Positions 37,001 to 45,817 of a stretch of DNA of 64,000 nt are shown here, in pieces. The first letter of the stretch is position 1. Each line of letters begins with the position of its first letter. Source of the stretch: Hungatella sp. Its GTDB lineage: Bacteria > Bacillota > Clostridia > Lachnospirales > Lachnospiraceae. The position numbers and the translations under genes are program-made. The stretch spans positions 62,001-126,000 of the forward strand of contig WASS01000015.1 in assembly GCA_009712635.1 (NCBI GenBank), given 5' to 3'. The notes under the pieces were generated by a model, which had not been told where the DNA came from, ran no database searches, and worked only from the letters and a program-made list of their open reading frames with translations.

Positions 37001-39450
37001 CCCCGGTCAGCATTTGATACTTCATTGCTTCCGTAAGCACGCAGCCCAACTCCGCCGACTCCGGTAGTTCCGTTACCTCCTATGGCAGTAACATCAGCTC
37101 CATCACCAATGTTTATTAGTCCGGTATGTGTATAAACGGCGTGGGAACCGTTGACCTGACCATTGCCGCCTATGGCGGTTACGGAAGCCTGGGAGATGTT
37201 TATGTTACCCGAATAGCTGTACAATCCAAGAGAACTGTTTGTTTTACCGTTACCAGCAATGGCGGTCACGGTTCCTCCAGTAATATCCACATCTTTGTAA
37301 TTGGTAGCAATTGCTGTTCCGGCATTGGAATCCTGACTGTCACCGCCCATTGCTGTTACAGTTCCCCCAGATATATTTACATTCTGCTTATAAGCATAAA
37401 TTCCATATCCACCCAGAGCTTTTTTGCTGTAGCCGCCTTCTGCAGTTACAGTTCCTCCGGTGATGTCCAATTGGCTCATTGCATCGATTCCTCTTCCGGC
37501 AGGGGTGTTTTCCGAATCACCTCCGGTTGCGGTTACTGTGCCATCCTCAATAAGAATATTTCCGCCCTTCGAATTATTATTGGCGGGGTAGGAAACCTGA
37601 ATACCATGCCCAGGAGTCCAGTTACTGGCTGCGGATGAATCTCCTCCCTTGGCTGTAATCACCGAATCTCCAATCCGGATCGTTCCCCAGCCAACTCTGA
37701 TGCCGGTTCCCCCGTTATGATTCTCACCATTTCCTCCTGTTGCATTAACCGTTACGCCTCCGTCAATGGTAAGCCTGGCACCGGAATTATTGGCATAAGT
37801 ATACCCTTCCATATCAATTCCCTGACCTGCGGTAAGATTGCTGTCGGTAGTGCTGCCGCCGGTTACATTTAATGTACCACTACCGGTAATGGACAAATCC
37901 TGGTCGTGTATGGAGCGAATACCACTTCCCCAGCTGGAACCGGTTAAATTACAGGTCCCACTTACATTAATATTCATCGGATCCGTTTCGTCATCAGTTT
38001 TATTAAGAACCATTGCAGAGCTTTCCACTCCTGCTTTATCAGGCGCAGTAATCGTAAGGTCTATCAGATTCAGCGTAATATCATTATAGACTTCTATATA
38101 AGTCTTATCACAGGAAATATCATTACCATCAATTGTCACTGTGGATAAATCCTCAGATCGGATATCAATTTTGATAACAGCTGTCGGAGGTTTTAAAATG
38201 CTAAGTGTTTCATCGGTTCCTGACAGTACAATTGTCTGATCTGATCCGGTCCACATATAGCTGTTGTCACCAATTTTATAATCAGGATCTGATGGCATAA
38301 CTCCAACTCCGGTTACCTCACATAATGCGCTTATGGTATTGGAAAGGTAAGTGGTATTTATTGATTCTGTAGTCTGACCACTGGTTATTCCGCTTCCGCT
38401 CCATATGTAAGTATAGCTTGCTGCACCAATTCCTGATGCTGTAATGGTAACAGAGGTCCCTTTTATTACCTTCGACCCACTGAGTATACTGATTCCTCCA
38501 GCAGTCGCACTAATCTTACTTCCCGTGGCTGTTCCGGTATAAGACGATGAAAAATTGACTGTATAATAATCAATTTCCATTGGACTGCTTCCATTGCTCA
38601 CTTCAAGAATCCGGTTGGTATCCATACCATTAACATAAACACTGTAGCTGCCGTTTGGGGCAGTTGTTTTATAGACACCGGTTCCGGTATTTTCCACCTC
38701 AATCGTTGTTTTGAGGTTTCTTAATTCCACTGTTCCTTCCATATTGGAGGCAGCATTATCAATATAAGTTTTTATATCTACCGGGTATTTTGCTCCCGCA
38801 GGTGTAACCGTAAAACTTAATTCCGTACTCCCAAGTTCGGTAGTGCCTGCTAATACTGTCACTGTAGCCGTATATGTACCAGTCGTCAGCTCTGTTTTCG
38901 GCGCTACATTAAAAAAATCAGATTCATTTTTCCCAATGCTGGGAAGTGACATTTTGGTAACACTATAGTCATTTTTGTTATCTCCGGTTAATACAACATC
39001 CAGAGTGCCAGTGGAAGCTTCCCCAATATTATTAATGCGTACCTGAAGTGGCGCAATAAAACTATAACCTTCATCTGCAGCATTAAATGCATATGTTTCT
39101 GGCGCCAGATACTCAATCTCAGGATCCACACCTGCCGTCAGTGCCTGTGCCGGCGTTGCCGCTTCAAACTCAAAAGGCATTGCAGCTGGTTCTGTAATTG
39201 CTTCCGGTTCTGCAAGCTCTTCTGGTTCTGCGGTTGTTTCCTGTGTTTCCTGTGGTGCTTCTGTATGTGGTTCTTCTGTCTCTGGCTCTTCTTCTGCCTC
39301 AGACGGTGTTGCTGATTCATAATCCTCACTTTGTGTGGTAAAACTTTCCGATGTCTGGCCAGGATTCCCTTCCTCTGCCACTACCGATATCGGCGTCAGA
39401 CCAACGACCATGCATATTATAAGAAATATGCTTATTATTCTCCTCGTCAT
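34084..39450 (-). CDS. Large secreted surface protein with Gly-rich beta repeats, FN3, SLH and wall-binding repeat
   Basis: This 1788-residue protein has a signal peptide (cleavage likely after VVA near residue 26), then an acidic Pro/Glu/Thr-rich linker to about 95. Ig-like or adhesin-like segments follow to about 470, then a long run of GGTVTA..GG repeats at about 480-830 that should fold as a beta-helix. An FN3 domain lies near 960-1050, a CarboxypepD_reg-like domain near 1055-1125 (SGKVVEENGNPVPGA), three S-layer homology domains at about 1540-1730 (FTDITTHWAKEAMDYV, FSPDDNITRGMLA), and a final WLDADGKKYYF wall-binding repeat. SLH domains bind pyruvylated cell-wall polymer. It is probably an adhesin or structural surface protein; no catalytic domain is evident. 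GGGAG precedes the ATG. Confidence 0.88.
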   Translation of the reverse strand: MTRRIISIFLIICMVVGLTPISVVAEEGNPGQTSESFTTQSEDYESATPSEAEEEPETEEPHTEAPQETQETTAEPEELAEPEAITEPAAMPFEFEAATPAQALTAGVDPEIEYLAPETYAFNAADEGYSFIAPLQVRINNIGEASTGTLDVVLTGDNKNDYSVTKMSLPSIGKNESDFFNVAPKTELTTGTYTATVTVLAGTTELGSTELSFTVTPAGAKYPVDIKTYIDNAASNMEGTVELRNLKTTIEVENTGTGVYKTTAPNGSYSVYVNGMDTNRILEVSNGSSPMEIDYYTVNFSSSYTGTATGSKISATAGGISILSGSKVIKGTSVTITASGIGAASYTYIWSGSGITSGQTTESINTTYLSNTISALCEVTGVGVMPSDPDYKIGDNSYMWTGSDQTIVLSGTDETLSILKPPTAVIKIDIRSEDLSTVTIDGNDISCDKTYIEVYNDITLNLIDLTITAPDKAGVESSAMVLNKTDDETDPMNINVSGTCNLTGSSWGSGIRSIHDQDLSITGSGTLNVTGGSTTDSNLTAGQGIDMEGYTYANNSGARLTIDGGVTVNATGGNGENHNGGTGIRVGWGTIRIGDSVITAKGGDSSAASNWTPGHGIQVSYPANNNSKGGNILIEDGTVTATGGDSENTPAGRGIDAMSQLDITGGTVTAEGGYSKKALGGYGIYAYKQNVNISGGTVTAMGGDSQDSNAGTAIATNYKDVDITGGTVTAIAGNGKTNSSLGLYSYSGNINISQASVTAIGGNGQVNGSHAVYTHTGLINIGDGADVTAIGGNGTTGVGGVGLRAYGSNEVSNADRGTVSISKDAGDIYIRGGRGASATRDSVMGRNIYISTGNIDLISMEAGTSRTIMNAEGGDNVYRMKAVVSPAAETVISSEVNGTPGRYTYRAVTKDDGVAYLWLPSGSQTVSSSGYASKTADIPGSDSSVKEVTLAKTPNVTVPGAPQNVTAVAGDRSAVVSFSPPANNGGSSILSYIVTVSPGSMVFSGSSSPINVTGLTNGIPYTFTVSAVNTAGTGPASTPSYPVTPKAVVEGTYKVSGKVVEENGNPVPGAFLVLKKGNRQVGTTSTDETGNFTINGIPNGTYNLQVTKEGKVVTVLVVVDNEDCVLSDSIRMPSGTINSIVEVKAGAPDIVVGNLEEQFTPEDKDFAQISGNKVEIKLVADLKQKEEIKDDADKIINEANGNIIGFYLDLSAFKTRTENSIPGTPERLGNLPEIIEIVFPMPEYLKGKSGIKVHRVHNGIPQTLQNGSPDENGEYFVAATDTITIYTKSFSTYAISYTESGTGGNPGSDSSSETSKAVCSRWPGQPVMGREDIPVTHTENGEAYAAITEKAVLDAATRAWEEAKAKGKTANGIGISLTVKDLGDQKVVGFVIPQYILKILTEKYIRQFELRSGMIALNLDLEALRNLRVQSTGDVTITMAPETRRTGNAQTMIMNRPVYRVTAGYNKDGNHMEIKSIGNGSAIYSIPYTPDKEETGYLYAVSVDEQGNAARITNSAYDANTKSIIFTSNQFQSGGVGYTQGNRFTDITTHWAKEAMDYVDGRGLITGTSNTVFSPDDNITRGMLATALGRLANVDTGLYQANSFTDVSSDSTAASYADWANKKGIIKASGNGQFSPDQPVTREEMSLILQNYTKAVMSCPLSITRDAINYDDNASIDSVYKKAVTSMQQAGVIMGEKNNNFNPKNNVTRAQASMMLYRLAKLTIDPSSAQGWARNDGGQYLYYKDGKAFTGWLDADGKKYYFYADGILAAATRIDGYDVDDNGVMKTE
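36960..37870 (-). repeat. Coding tandem repeats of a Gly/Thr-rich beta-helix unit
   Basis: About eight to ten degenerate units of roughly 30-40 codons recur inside the surface protein, each with an N-I-x-I-x-G-G-T-V-T-A-x-G-G core (examples DITGGTVTAEGG, NISGGTVTAMGG, DITGGTVTAIAG). Units differ enough that slippage is probably not recent. Confidence 0.8.
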
Positions 39451-39797
39451 ACGTTTTCTCCCAATTTTTCTTACAGAGATACGGAGTTATGTCCGGTTCT
39501 TTCACTGGCTTCCCTGCTCTGAAACGTGATAGAACCATGATTCATCCTTCTAGTTGTTTGGCCGCAATGTCATAAATGATACATTATAATTGATCTTAAT
39601 GTTCAACCCCTTTCAAAAATAATTTAATTAAAAAAAATCAGCAATCCTGACTAAATCTTAGCCTAGTGGTCTCTGATAATTCAACATAAAAACAATAAAT
39701 TCGACATTTTTTTGTAGTATATCACATGTTTTCGGAAAATAATAGATGTAATTTTTTATACTGCAGAATATTTTCAATAATCAGATTTGTTAAACAA
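39451..39797. other. AT-rich intergenic region upstream of the surface protein gene
   Basis: This 350-base stretch must hold the promoter of the surface protein gene. A candidate on the minus strand is TTGAAT, 18 bases, TAAGAT near 39650-39682; a TATAAT near 39586 lacks a matching -35 box. I see no coding potential and no structured RNA. Confidence 0.4.
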
Positions 39798-39833
39798 AAA
39801 TGCCACCGATTCAGTAACAAATCAGTGACATTT
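39798..39833 (-). terminator. Hairpin terminator of the amino acid ABC transporter operon
   Basis: On the minus strand AAATGTCACTGATT pairs fully with AATCGGTGGCATTT if two G-U pairs are allowed, followed by TTGTTTAAC. The plus strand would have two mismatches, which fixes the direction. Confidence 0.75.
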
Positions 39834-39869
39834 CAAGATATTATTATAAGTTTTGAAACTATAATACCA

Positions 39870-40619
39870 TTAAAGTACTTTACTTAAGAATAGTTTAAGC
39901 CTGTCATTCTTTGGATTAGCAAAAAATTCTTCAGGTTCGTTCTCTTCCAGGAAGTAACCGCCGTCCATAAACATAACTCTGGTTGCCACCTCTCTGGCAA
40001 ATCCCATTTCATGGGTTACAACCACCATGGTCATCTTTTCTTCTGCCAGTTCCCGCATTACGGTTAACACTTCTCCTACCATCTCAGGATCAAGTGCAGA
40101 AGTCGGTTCATCAAACAGCATCACATCCGGATTCATACACAAAGCGCGCACAATGGCAATTCTCTGCTTTTGACCGCCGGATAGCTGGTTGGGATAGGCA
40201 TCCGCACGGTCTGCCAGACCTACCTTATGGAGAAGCTTTAAAGCCTGTTCTTTTGCTTCTTTCTCACTTTTTCCCTGCAGCTTAACCGGTGCAATTGTTA
40301 AGTTCTTTAAAATTGTCATATGAGGGAATAAGTTAAACTGCTGGAATACCATTCCCATCTTCTGACGGTGCTTGTCAATATCGGTTTTCTTATCCACGAT
40401 ATCGGCGCCTTCAAAAAGAATATGACCGCCGCTTGGTTCTTCCAGTCTGTTTAAGCAACGCAGGAATGTACTTTTTCCCGAACCGGAAGGTCCGATTACA
40501 CACACCACATCACCTTTGTAAATATCAACGGAAATGTCTTTTAACACTTCCATATCTCCGAATTTTTTTCCCAGATTCTGTACCTGAATCAGAGGTTTTT
40601 CCATATTATTAATGCTCAC
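39870..40619 (-). CDS. Polar amino acid ABC transporter ATP-binding protein (GlnQ-like)
   Basis: This 249-residue ATPase has Walker [11 protein letters not shown]-loop [10 protein letters not shown], signature [15 protein letters not shown], Walker [15 protein letters not shown] and H-loop [10 protein letters not shown], the standard set for amino acid importers. A GTG start at 40619 is used because GGAGG lies ten bases upstream; the next ATG at 40604 would be 25 bases away from it. It overlaps the permease gene by 11 bases. Confidence 0.94.
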   Translation of the reverse strand: MSINNMEKPLIQVQNLGKKFGDMEVLKDISVDIYKGDVVCVIGPSGSGKSTFLRCLNRLEEPSGGHILFEGADIVDKKTDIDKHRQKMGMVFQQFNLFPHMTILKNLTIAPVKLQGKSEKEAKEQALKLLHKVGLADRADAYPNQLSGGQKQRIAIVRALCMNPDVMLFDEPTSALDPEMVGEVLTVMRELAEEKMTMVVVTHEMGFAREVATRVMFMDGGYFLEENEPEEFFANPKNDRLKLFLSKVL

Positions 40620-41301
40620 TTCTCTGCAGCCTCCTCTCCAGTACCTTTACCAGCTGTGAAAACATCATAACCATAACCAGATATATGACTGCCACTGCGA
40701 TCAGAGGCATGAATGCAGAATAGGTGCGGCTCTTAATGATATCTCCGCCTTTCGTTAAATCCTGCAGTCCTATGTAACCTGCTACTGAGGTTTCCTTTAA
40801 CAGCACGATAAACTCATTGGCCAGAGTCGGAACTACATTTTTAAATGCCTGGGGCATGATAATAAACCACATGGTCTGGGCATAATTAAAGCCCAGACTC
40901 CTTCCTGCTTCAAACTGCCCCTTTTCAATGCTGCTGATACCGCTTCGGAAGATTTCAGCCACGTAGGCACCGGAGTTGATTCCGAATGCGACTACCGCAG
41001 TAAATACCTGTCCTGGATCATGAAAGGAAAAGATCACAAAATACATGATCATAAGCTGAACTACTACCGGTGTTCCGCGGATTACCGTAAGATAAACCCC
41101 GCAGATCCAGTTCAGTACCTTCAGCTTATGTGTATTTTCATAAGTAGACCGGATCACTGCAACTAAAAATCCCAGCACTATTCCGATTAAGACTGCAAAA
41201 AACGTGATTTTTAACGTATTCTGCAATCCGTCGGCAATGTATTTCCAACGGTTGTCTACGATAAAATTCTGATAGAAATCATCTCTTAGCTTTTCCCACA
41301 T
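40609..41301 (-). CDS. Polar amino acid ABC transporter permease
   Basis: This 230-residue protein has about five membrane segments, with the HisM-family sequences [20 protein letters not shown] and [28 protein letters not shown], and the EAA loop [17 protein letters not shown]. It is likely a homodimer in the transporter. It lies between binding protein and ATPase genes. Confidence 0.93.
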   Translation of the reverse strand: MWEKLRDDFYQNFIVDNRWKYIADGLQNTLKITFFAVLIGIVLGFLVAVIRSTYENTHKLKVLNWICGVYLTVIRGTPVVVQLMIMYFVIFSFHDPGQVFTAVVAFGINSGAYVAEIFRSGISSIEKGQFEAGRSLGFNYAQTMWFIIMPQAFKNVVPTLANEFIVLLKETSVAGYIGLQDLTKGGDIIKSRTYSAFMPLIAVAVIYLVMVMMFSQLVKVLERRLQRSEH

Positions 41302-41319
41302 GGCACTCTTCCTTTATTC

Positions 41320-42159
41320 TTATTTTGCTGTGATGTATTTATCCACAATCTTCTGAAGTTCGCCGGAATCTTTTAATTCCTTGATTGCAGCATTCATCTT
41401 CTCTAACAGTTCTGTATTTCCTTTTTTAACAGCAATTGCATACTCTTCTTCTGTAAATGCTTCATCAAGTATCTTTAAGCCTGCATTCTCTTTTACAAAT
41501 ACTTTTGCTGGTTCACGGTCAATGACTACGGCATCAACTTTTCCCTGGGACAGAGCCATAACAGCTTCCATTCCCTTGTTGAAACGCTGAATATTGCCAT
41601 CCTTAATGTCTCCTGCATAAATATCACCAGTTGTTCCAGTCTGAACACCGATCTTCTTGCCGTCTAAATCAGCTGGTGCCTTAATCTCACTGCCATCTTT
41701 TACAATAATAACCTGAGCTGCCTGTGCATAGGTATCAGTAAAGTCCACATTCTTTTTACGATCTTCATTTACAGTCATACCAGCTGCGGTAAAATCTGCT
41801 TTGCCGGACTGAACAGCAGGGATCAGAGAATCAAATGCCATATCCTGAATCTCCAGCTCCATGCCCATCTTATCAGCAATGGCTTTTGCGATATCTGCAT
41901 CAATACCTACGATATCATTGTTATCATGATATTCGTAAGGAGGGAACTCTGCGTTAGTTACCATAACCAGCTTACCGCCTGCTGCTGAGCTTTCTGCTCC
42001 TGCTTTTGTTGTTTCTGCTGCTACTGTTGTCTCAGCTCCAGCTTTTGTTGTCTCAGCTCCTGCTGCTTTTGTTGTCTCTGTTTTTGCTGTACCGCCACAT
42101 GCGGTTAATACTGCTGCCATACATAATGCCACTGCAACTGCAATTTTATTTTTCTTCAT
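41320..42159 (-). CDS. Amino acid-binding lipoprotein of ABC transporter
   Basis: This 279-residue lipoprotein has a lipobox VLTAC with Cys21, followed by a repetitive linker (AGAETTKAGAETT units) and a type-3 solute-binding fold (NAEFPPYEYHDNNDIVGIDADI, GVQTGTTGD). It delivers polar amino acids to the permease. I chose the ATG at 42159 with AGAGGAGG upstream. The linker has five near-identical E-T-T-K/V units and is probably length-variable. Confidence 0.94.
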   Translation of the reverse strand: MKKNKIAVAVALCMAAVLTACGGTAKTETTKAAGAETTKAGAETTVAAETTKAGAESSAAGGKLVMVTNAEFPPYEYHDNNDIVGIDADIAKAIADKMGMELEIQDMAFDSLIPAVQSGKADFTAAGMTVNEDRKKNVDFTDTYAQAAQVIIVKDGSEIKAPADLDGKKIGVQTGTTGDIYAGDIKDGNIQRFNKGMEAVMALSQGKVDAVVIDREPAKVFVKENAGLKILDEAFTEEEYAIAVKKGNTELLEKMNAAIKELKDSGELQKIVDKYITAK

Positions 42160-42217
42160 AATGATTCCTCCTCTTATACACAAATCTGCATAATTATAAA
42201 ATAAGTATCAGTTATAC

Positions 42218-42245
42218 ATTATATAGCATTTTCGGAATTAATCAA
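42218..42245 (-). promoter_or_regulatory. Probable sigma-A promoter of the amino acid transporter
   Basis: On the minus strand TTGATT (42245-42240), 16 bases, TATAAT (42223-42218). Confidence 0.6.
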
Positions 42246-42340
42246 GTACTTAGAAGGAAGATTGTTCAATTGCCTTGCATGTTTTTTTGCCATCCATTAT
42301 AATATACCTGACTGATAATCAGGGAAGAAAGGGAACCGAT

Positions 42341-43117
42341 ATGAAGGATATCCTTATAAAAACGGCATGGCCTATGACACCGCCTGCCCCCTACTCATTT
42401 TTTCACCTTTTTTTTGTCTCTGCAGGGCTCATTTTCGTAGTTTTTCTGTCCTATTACACCACAAGAAAAATAAAGAACAACCAGATACCCGGACTTTTAT
42501 TTCTCTGCGGCATTGTACTTGCAGCCTCGGAATGCTATAAACAGTTATTCTTATATTATGTGGTGAATGACCAGACTTACAACTGGTGGTATTTTCCATT
42601 TCAGTTGTGCAGCCTTCCCATGTATTTCTGTCTGGTGCTGCCATTTGTACCTTCTGCGGGAAAAAAGACGGTGCTCTATACTTTTATGCAGGATTTTAAC
42701 CTCCTTGGCGGAATTATGGCACTGGCTGAACCGTCAGGATTATTTCACCCTTACTGGGTACTGACTATTCACGGCCTGATCTGGCATCTGCTGCTGATTT
42801 ACATCGGCCTGGTAATTGCCTTTTCCCGCTGTTCTGATACAACCTCAAGAGGATTTGTCCGGACACTGCCATTATTCTTTGTCTGTTGTATTGTAGCGTC
42901 GGTTATTAACCGGACAGCAAAGCCTTTGGGTCAGGCGGATATGTTTTATATCTCACCTTATTATCCATCTGCACAGATTGTATTTCATGATATCGCCATA
43001 AAATATGGAATTTCCATCGGGAATGCCCTCTATCTGGCAGTTACCTGCCTGGGAGGATTTATTTTTCACTTCATATTTGGGAAATTTCATCTTTATTCTT
43101 CCCGGCAGACTGTCTGA
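42341..43117 (+). CDS. YwaF/TIGR02206-family integral membrane protein
   Basis: This 258-residue protein has about seven membrane segments and the family features FPFQLCSLPMYF near residues 78-89 and GLIWHLLLIYIGL. Function is unknown for the family. AGGGAA lies before the ATG at 42341, which I prefer to the longer frame from 42275. It is not obviously linked to either neighbour. Confidence 0.8.
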   Translation: MKDILIKTAWPMTPPAPYSFFHLFFVSAGLIFVVFLSYYTTRKIKNNQIPGLLFLCGIVLAASECYKQLFLYYVVNDQTYNWWYFPFQLCSLPMYFCLVLPFVPSAGKKTVLYTFMQDFNLLGGIMALAEPSGLFHPYWVLTIHGLIWHLLLIYIGLVIAFSRCSDTTSRGFVRTLPLFFVCCIVASVINRTAKPLGQADMFYISPYYPSAQIVFHDIAIKYGISIGNALYLAVTCLGGFIFHFIFGKFHLYSSRQTV

Positions 43118-43161
43118 CCAGGAATACTATTAATTTAATCATTCATCAGGAGGAATGACAC

Positions 43162-43596
43162 ATGACAGAACCAATGACTGACAGAGCAAAGAAGGCTCTG
43201 GAAAAACACGCAGAGGGTTATAATTGTGCACAGGCTGTTTCCTGCGTATTCTGTGATAAAACCGGTGTGGATGAAGCAACCATGTTTCGTTTTACGGAAG
43301 GCATGGGGCTTGGAATGGGAGGAATGGAGGGGACATGCGGTGCCATCGGTGCTGCTGCCGTTTTGTCGGGTTTAAAAAACAGTACGGCTCAGCTTGATAA
43401 ACCAGACTCCAAAAGAACTTCTTACGAAGCCTCCAAAGCATGTCTTCAAAGCTTTAAAGAACAGAACGGAAGTGTTGTATGTAAAGATTTAAAAGGGGTT
43501 GAAACCGGAAAGGTTCTTCGCCCCTGCAACGACTGCATCGCTGATGCGGTCATGATAATTGAACGGACATTGTTTAAAGAAGAATCGGAACGTTAA
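43162..43596 (+). CDS. C_GCAxxG_C_C family redox protein
   Basis: This 144-residue protein has the family's spaced cysteines: Cys22 (YNCAQAV), Cys59 in TCGAIGAA, Cys107 and Cys122/Cys125 (PCNDC). The pattern suggests a redox or metal-binding role, and members are often near oxidoreductases or transporters; no function is proven. CAGGAGGA precedes the ATG. Confidence 0.88.
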   Translation: MTEPMTDRAKKALEKHAEGYNCAQAVSCVFCDKTGVDEATMFRFTEGMGLGMGGMEGTCGAIGAAAVLSGLKNSTAQLDKPDSKRTSYEASKACLQSFKEQNGSVVCKDLKGVETGKVLRPCNDCIADAVMIIERTLFKEESER

Positions 43597-43604
43597 TCCG
43601 ATTC
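43582..43604 (+). terminator. Compact terminator overlapping the stop codon
   Basis: GAATCGGA and TCCGATTC form an 8-bp stem whose loop contains the TAA stop, followed by TTCTATTCTTTT. Confidence 0.7.
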
Positions 43605-43606
43605 TT

Positions 43607-44950
43607 CTATTCTTTTATTACTGCTGTTATAATGGAGGAAGCCTTTGCTGTATATTTTACCAGCTTACCGGATATTCGAAGTACATAGGGCAGATCACTG
43701 CTGCTTCTGTTGAGAATGATCACTGCAATGGAATGATCCGGATTTTCCCAGGCTGTTACATCAAGGAAAGACGTATAACAGGTAGCTGCAATTCTCATTG
43801 CACCGGGCTGAATAAAATGGGTAAAATGCCAGTAATACCGGAGTACGAACCTCTCTTCCAGTTTTTTTGTCTCTTCATGATAAAGATATGGTGCATCACA
43901 GTAATTTCCGGTATGATTCGGTCCTCCTTTTTCGTCAAGCAGAACATTCCAGTCGTAAAATCCGCTCATTCCGTGATTTAGATTGCCAATCATATCATGG
44001 GCCAGCCTTCCGGCATTAACGGACTGATCTTCTTTTCCAAATTTAGAGAACTCCAGACAACTTTCGGATAAGATCAGCTTCTTATCCGGGAATTTCTCGT
44101 GAATCAGTGACAGAGCCTCAAAATGATCTCCGCTGTACCAGTGAAACGCCACGCCTGCAACCAGTTCTTCCGTCTCGTCACTCATTACTTCACAGGCCCG
44201 TTCAAATGCCCGTTCTTTATTGTGATCCCATATAAACAATTCTATATGGCTTAAATTGTTTTTCTCCATCTCCGGCACCAGAAAATCTCTGATAAAATCA
44301 CGTTCCTCGCCGGCAGAGTAAACACAGGAATCCCATGGCTGTACTGCTTTGGGTTCATTTTGTATGGAAAGCCTCTGAATGTAGTAACCTCTGTCCGTAT
44401 ATTCTTTCATATAACGGCATAAATATCTGGCCCACCGGCTGTAATACTTTTTTCTCAGCGCTCCGCCTTCTTTCCGGTTTAAATTGGTTTTCATATAAGC
44501 GGGAGGAGACCAGGGGGAAAGCATGATCGGCAGTTTTCGTTTGCAGTATGCCTCTGCCCGGTCCAGTAGAGGCAGAATGTACTGCTCTACATCATGAAAG
44601 CTGAAATGTTCAAAATCCTCATCATCTTCCTTATCATCTGCTGCGTACATATGGGTGGAAAAATCACAGCTGTCCACTGGAATCCGGACCATCTGGTAAT
44701 TCATCTGCTCTGGTGAAAAATACTTCCGGATCAGCTCATCCTGCTGCTCTTTGCTCATTTTTGCAAATACAGATCCTGCTGCATCGGTAAATGCACCTCC
44801 AAACCCTTCCATGGTCTGATAGCCCATGTGAGGATAAAGATTAATCACTTCATTTTCTGTTCCATCATCAGGAAGAAATTCCCCAGCTGATTCTTCCTGC
44901 AAAAGCATTGCATCTCCAAATGTCAGATACTGATGTATATTCAACGCCAT
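43607..44950 (-). CDS. Glycoside hydrolase family 30 (intracellular)
   Basis: This 447-residue enzyme has no signal peptide and a GH30 (beta/alpha)8 fold with MEGFGGAFTDAAG at the first strand, acid/base Glu199 in SIQNEP and nucleophile Glu296 in LILSESCLEF. GH30 members hydrolyse beta-glucosides, beta-1,6-glucan, xylosides or fucosides; the closest reading is the glucosylceramidase-like subfamily group. It is the last gene after an ABC sugar importer, so it probably cleaves the imported disaccharide or oligosaccharide. GAGGAGG lies just before the ATG. Confidence 0.9.
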   Translation of the reverse strand: MALNIHQYLTFGDAMLLQEESAGEFLPDDGTENEVINLYPHMGYQTMEGFGGAFTDAAGSVFAKMSKEQQDELIRKYFSPEQMNYQMVRIPVDSCDFSTHMYAADDKEDDEDFEHFSFHDVEQYILPLLDRAEAYCKRKLPIMLSPWSPPAYMKTNLNRKEGGALRKKYYSRWARYLCRYMKEYTDRGYYIQRLSIQNEPKAVQPWDSCVYSAGEERDFIRDFLVPEMEKNNLSHIELFIWDHNKERAFERACEVMSDETEELVAGVAFHWYSGDHFEALSLIHEKFPDKKLILSESCLEFSKFGKEDQSVNAGRLAHDMIGNLNHGMSGFYDWNVLLDEKGGPNHTGNYCDAPYLYHEETKKLEERFVLRYYWHFTHFIQPGAMRIAATCYTSFLDVTAWENPDHSIAVIILNRSSSDLPYVLRISGKLVKYTAKASSIITAVIKE

Positions 44951-44961
44951 ACCTCCTCTTC

Positions 44962-45813
44962 TTATCCCTTCACTGCTCCAAGTGCTACCCCTTTTGTAAT
45001 GTGCTTATTTAAAATAATATAAATAATTAATGCCGGTGCTGCTGACAAAGCCATTACCGCAAACTGAACTGCGTAGTTGGATGAATACTGCCCTGTAAAT
45101 TCCAGAATGGCAAAAGGGAGAGTCTTCCATTTTTTACTGCTTAAATAGGTAATTGCCAGCATAAATTCGTTCCAGTTATTTAAATAGGTCATAATTGAAA
45201 CTGTAACGATTGAGGATTTCATAAGTGGGAAAATAATGATGGTCAGAATGCGGTAAATTCCACAACCATCAATTAAAGCAGCCTCTTCCAGCTCCTTGGG
45301 GATGGAACTCATGAAACTGGTCGTGAGGAAAAAGCCCTGAGGCAGGGAAAATGCCACGTAGGGAATGAGCAGTGCCCATATGGTATCTGTAATCCCCAGC
45401 TTGTCATAAATTACGTAATTGGGAAGCAGGGTTGCATGAACCGGAATCATCATACCCATAACCATTAAAATAGAGGCTGCGTGCTTTAATTTCCACTCCA
45501 TTCTGCTGCAGGCAAATGCCGCCATAATGGAAATAACCAGTACCAGTACCACCGCAAGTGTATTGATTAACAGGCTGTTTTTCAAATAATGGAGAAAATT
45601 CCCGTTTGTAAAAGCGAGAACATAATTCACCCACTGAATTTTTTTCGGCCATACCAGAATCCCATTTGTAAACAGTTCATTGCTGTTGCAAAGAGAAAAG
45701 TCAATCAGCCAGATTAACGGAAACATCTGGATTCCGGCTATGATTGTCATAACCGTAATGGTCAGCACTCTTCCCGGATTATTTCTGATTGTTGCTATCG
45801 CTGATTTATCCAT
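44962..45813 (-). CDS. ABC sugar transporter permease (MalG-type)
   Basis: This 283-residue protein has six membrane segments, with the EAA loop EEAALIDGCGIYRILTIIIFPLMKS and the C-terminal KHITKGVALGAVKG. The ATG at 45813 has GAGGGGA upstream; an earlier in-frame start would overlap the MalF-type gene. It partners with the permease encoded five bases upstream. Confidence 0.92.
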   Translation of the reverse strand: MDKSAIATIRNNPGRVLTITVMTIIAGIQMFPLIWLIDFSLCNSNELFTNGILVWPKKIQWVNYVLAFTNGNFLHYLKNSLLINTLAVVLVLVISIMAAFACSRMEWKLKHAASILMVMGMMIPVHATLLPNYVIYDKLGITDTIWALLIPYVAFSLPQGFFLTTSFMSSIPKELEEAALIDGCGIYRILTIIIFPLMKSSIVTVSIMTYLNNWNEFMLAITYLSSKKWKTLPFAILEFTGQYSSNYAVQFAVMALSAAPALIIYIILNKHITKGVALGAVKG

Positions 45814-45817
45814 ATGC

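Noticed and set aside
36900-37900. Periodic repeats that might suggest a CRISPR array or a plus-strand gene
   Set aside because: The repeats are degenerate, in frame and encode the Gly-rich units of the surface protein; the plus-strand frames are shadows.
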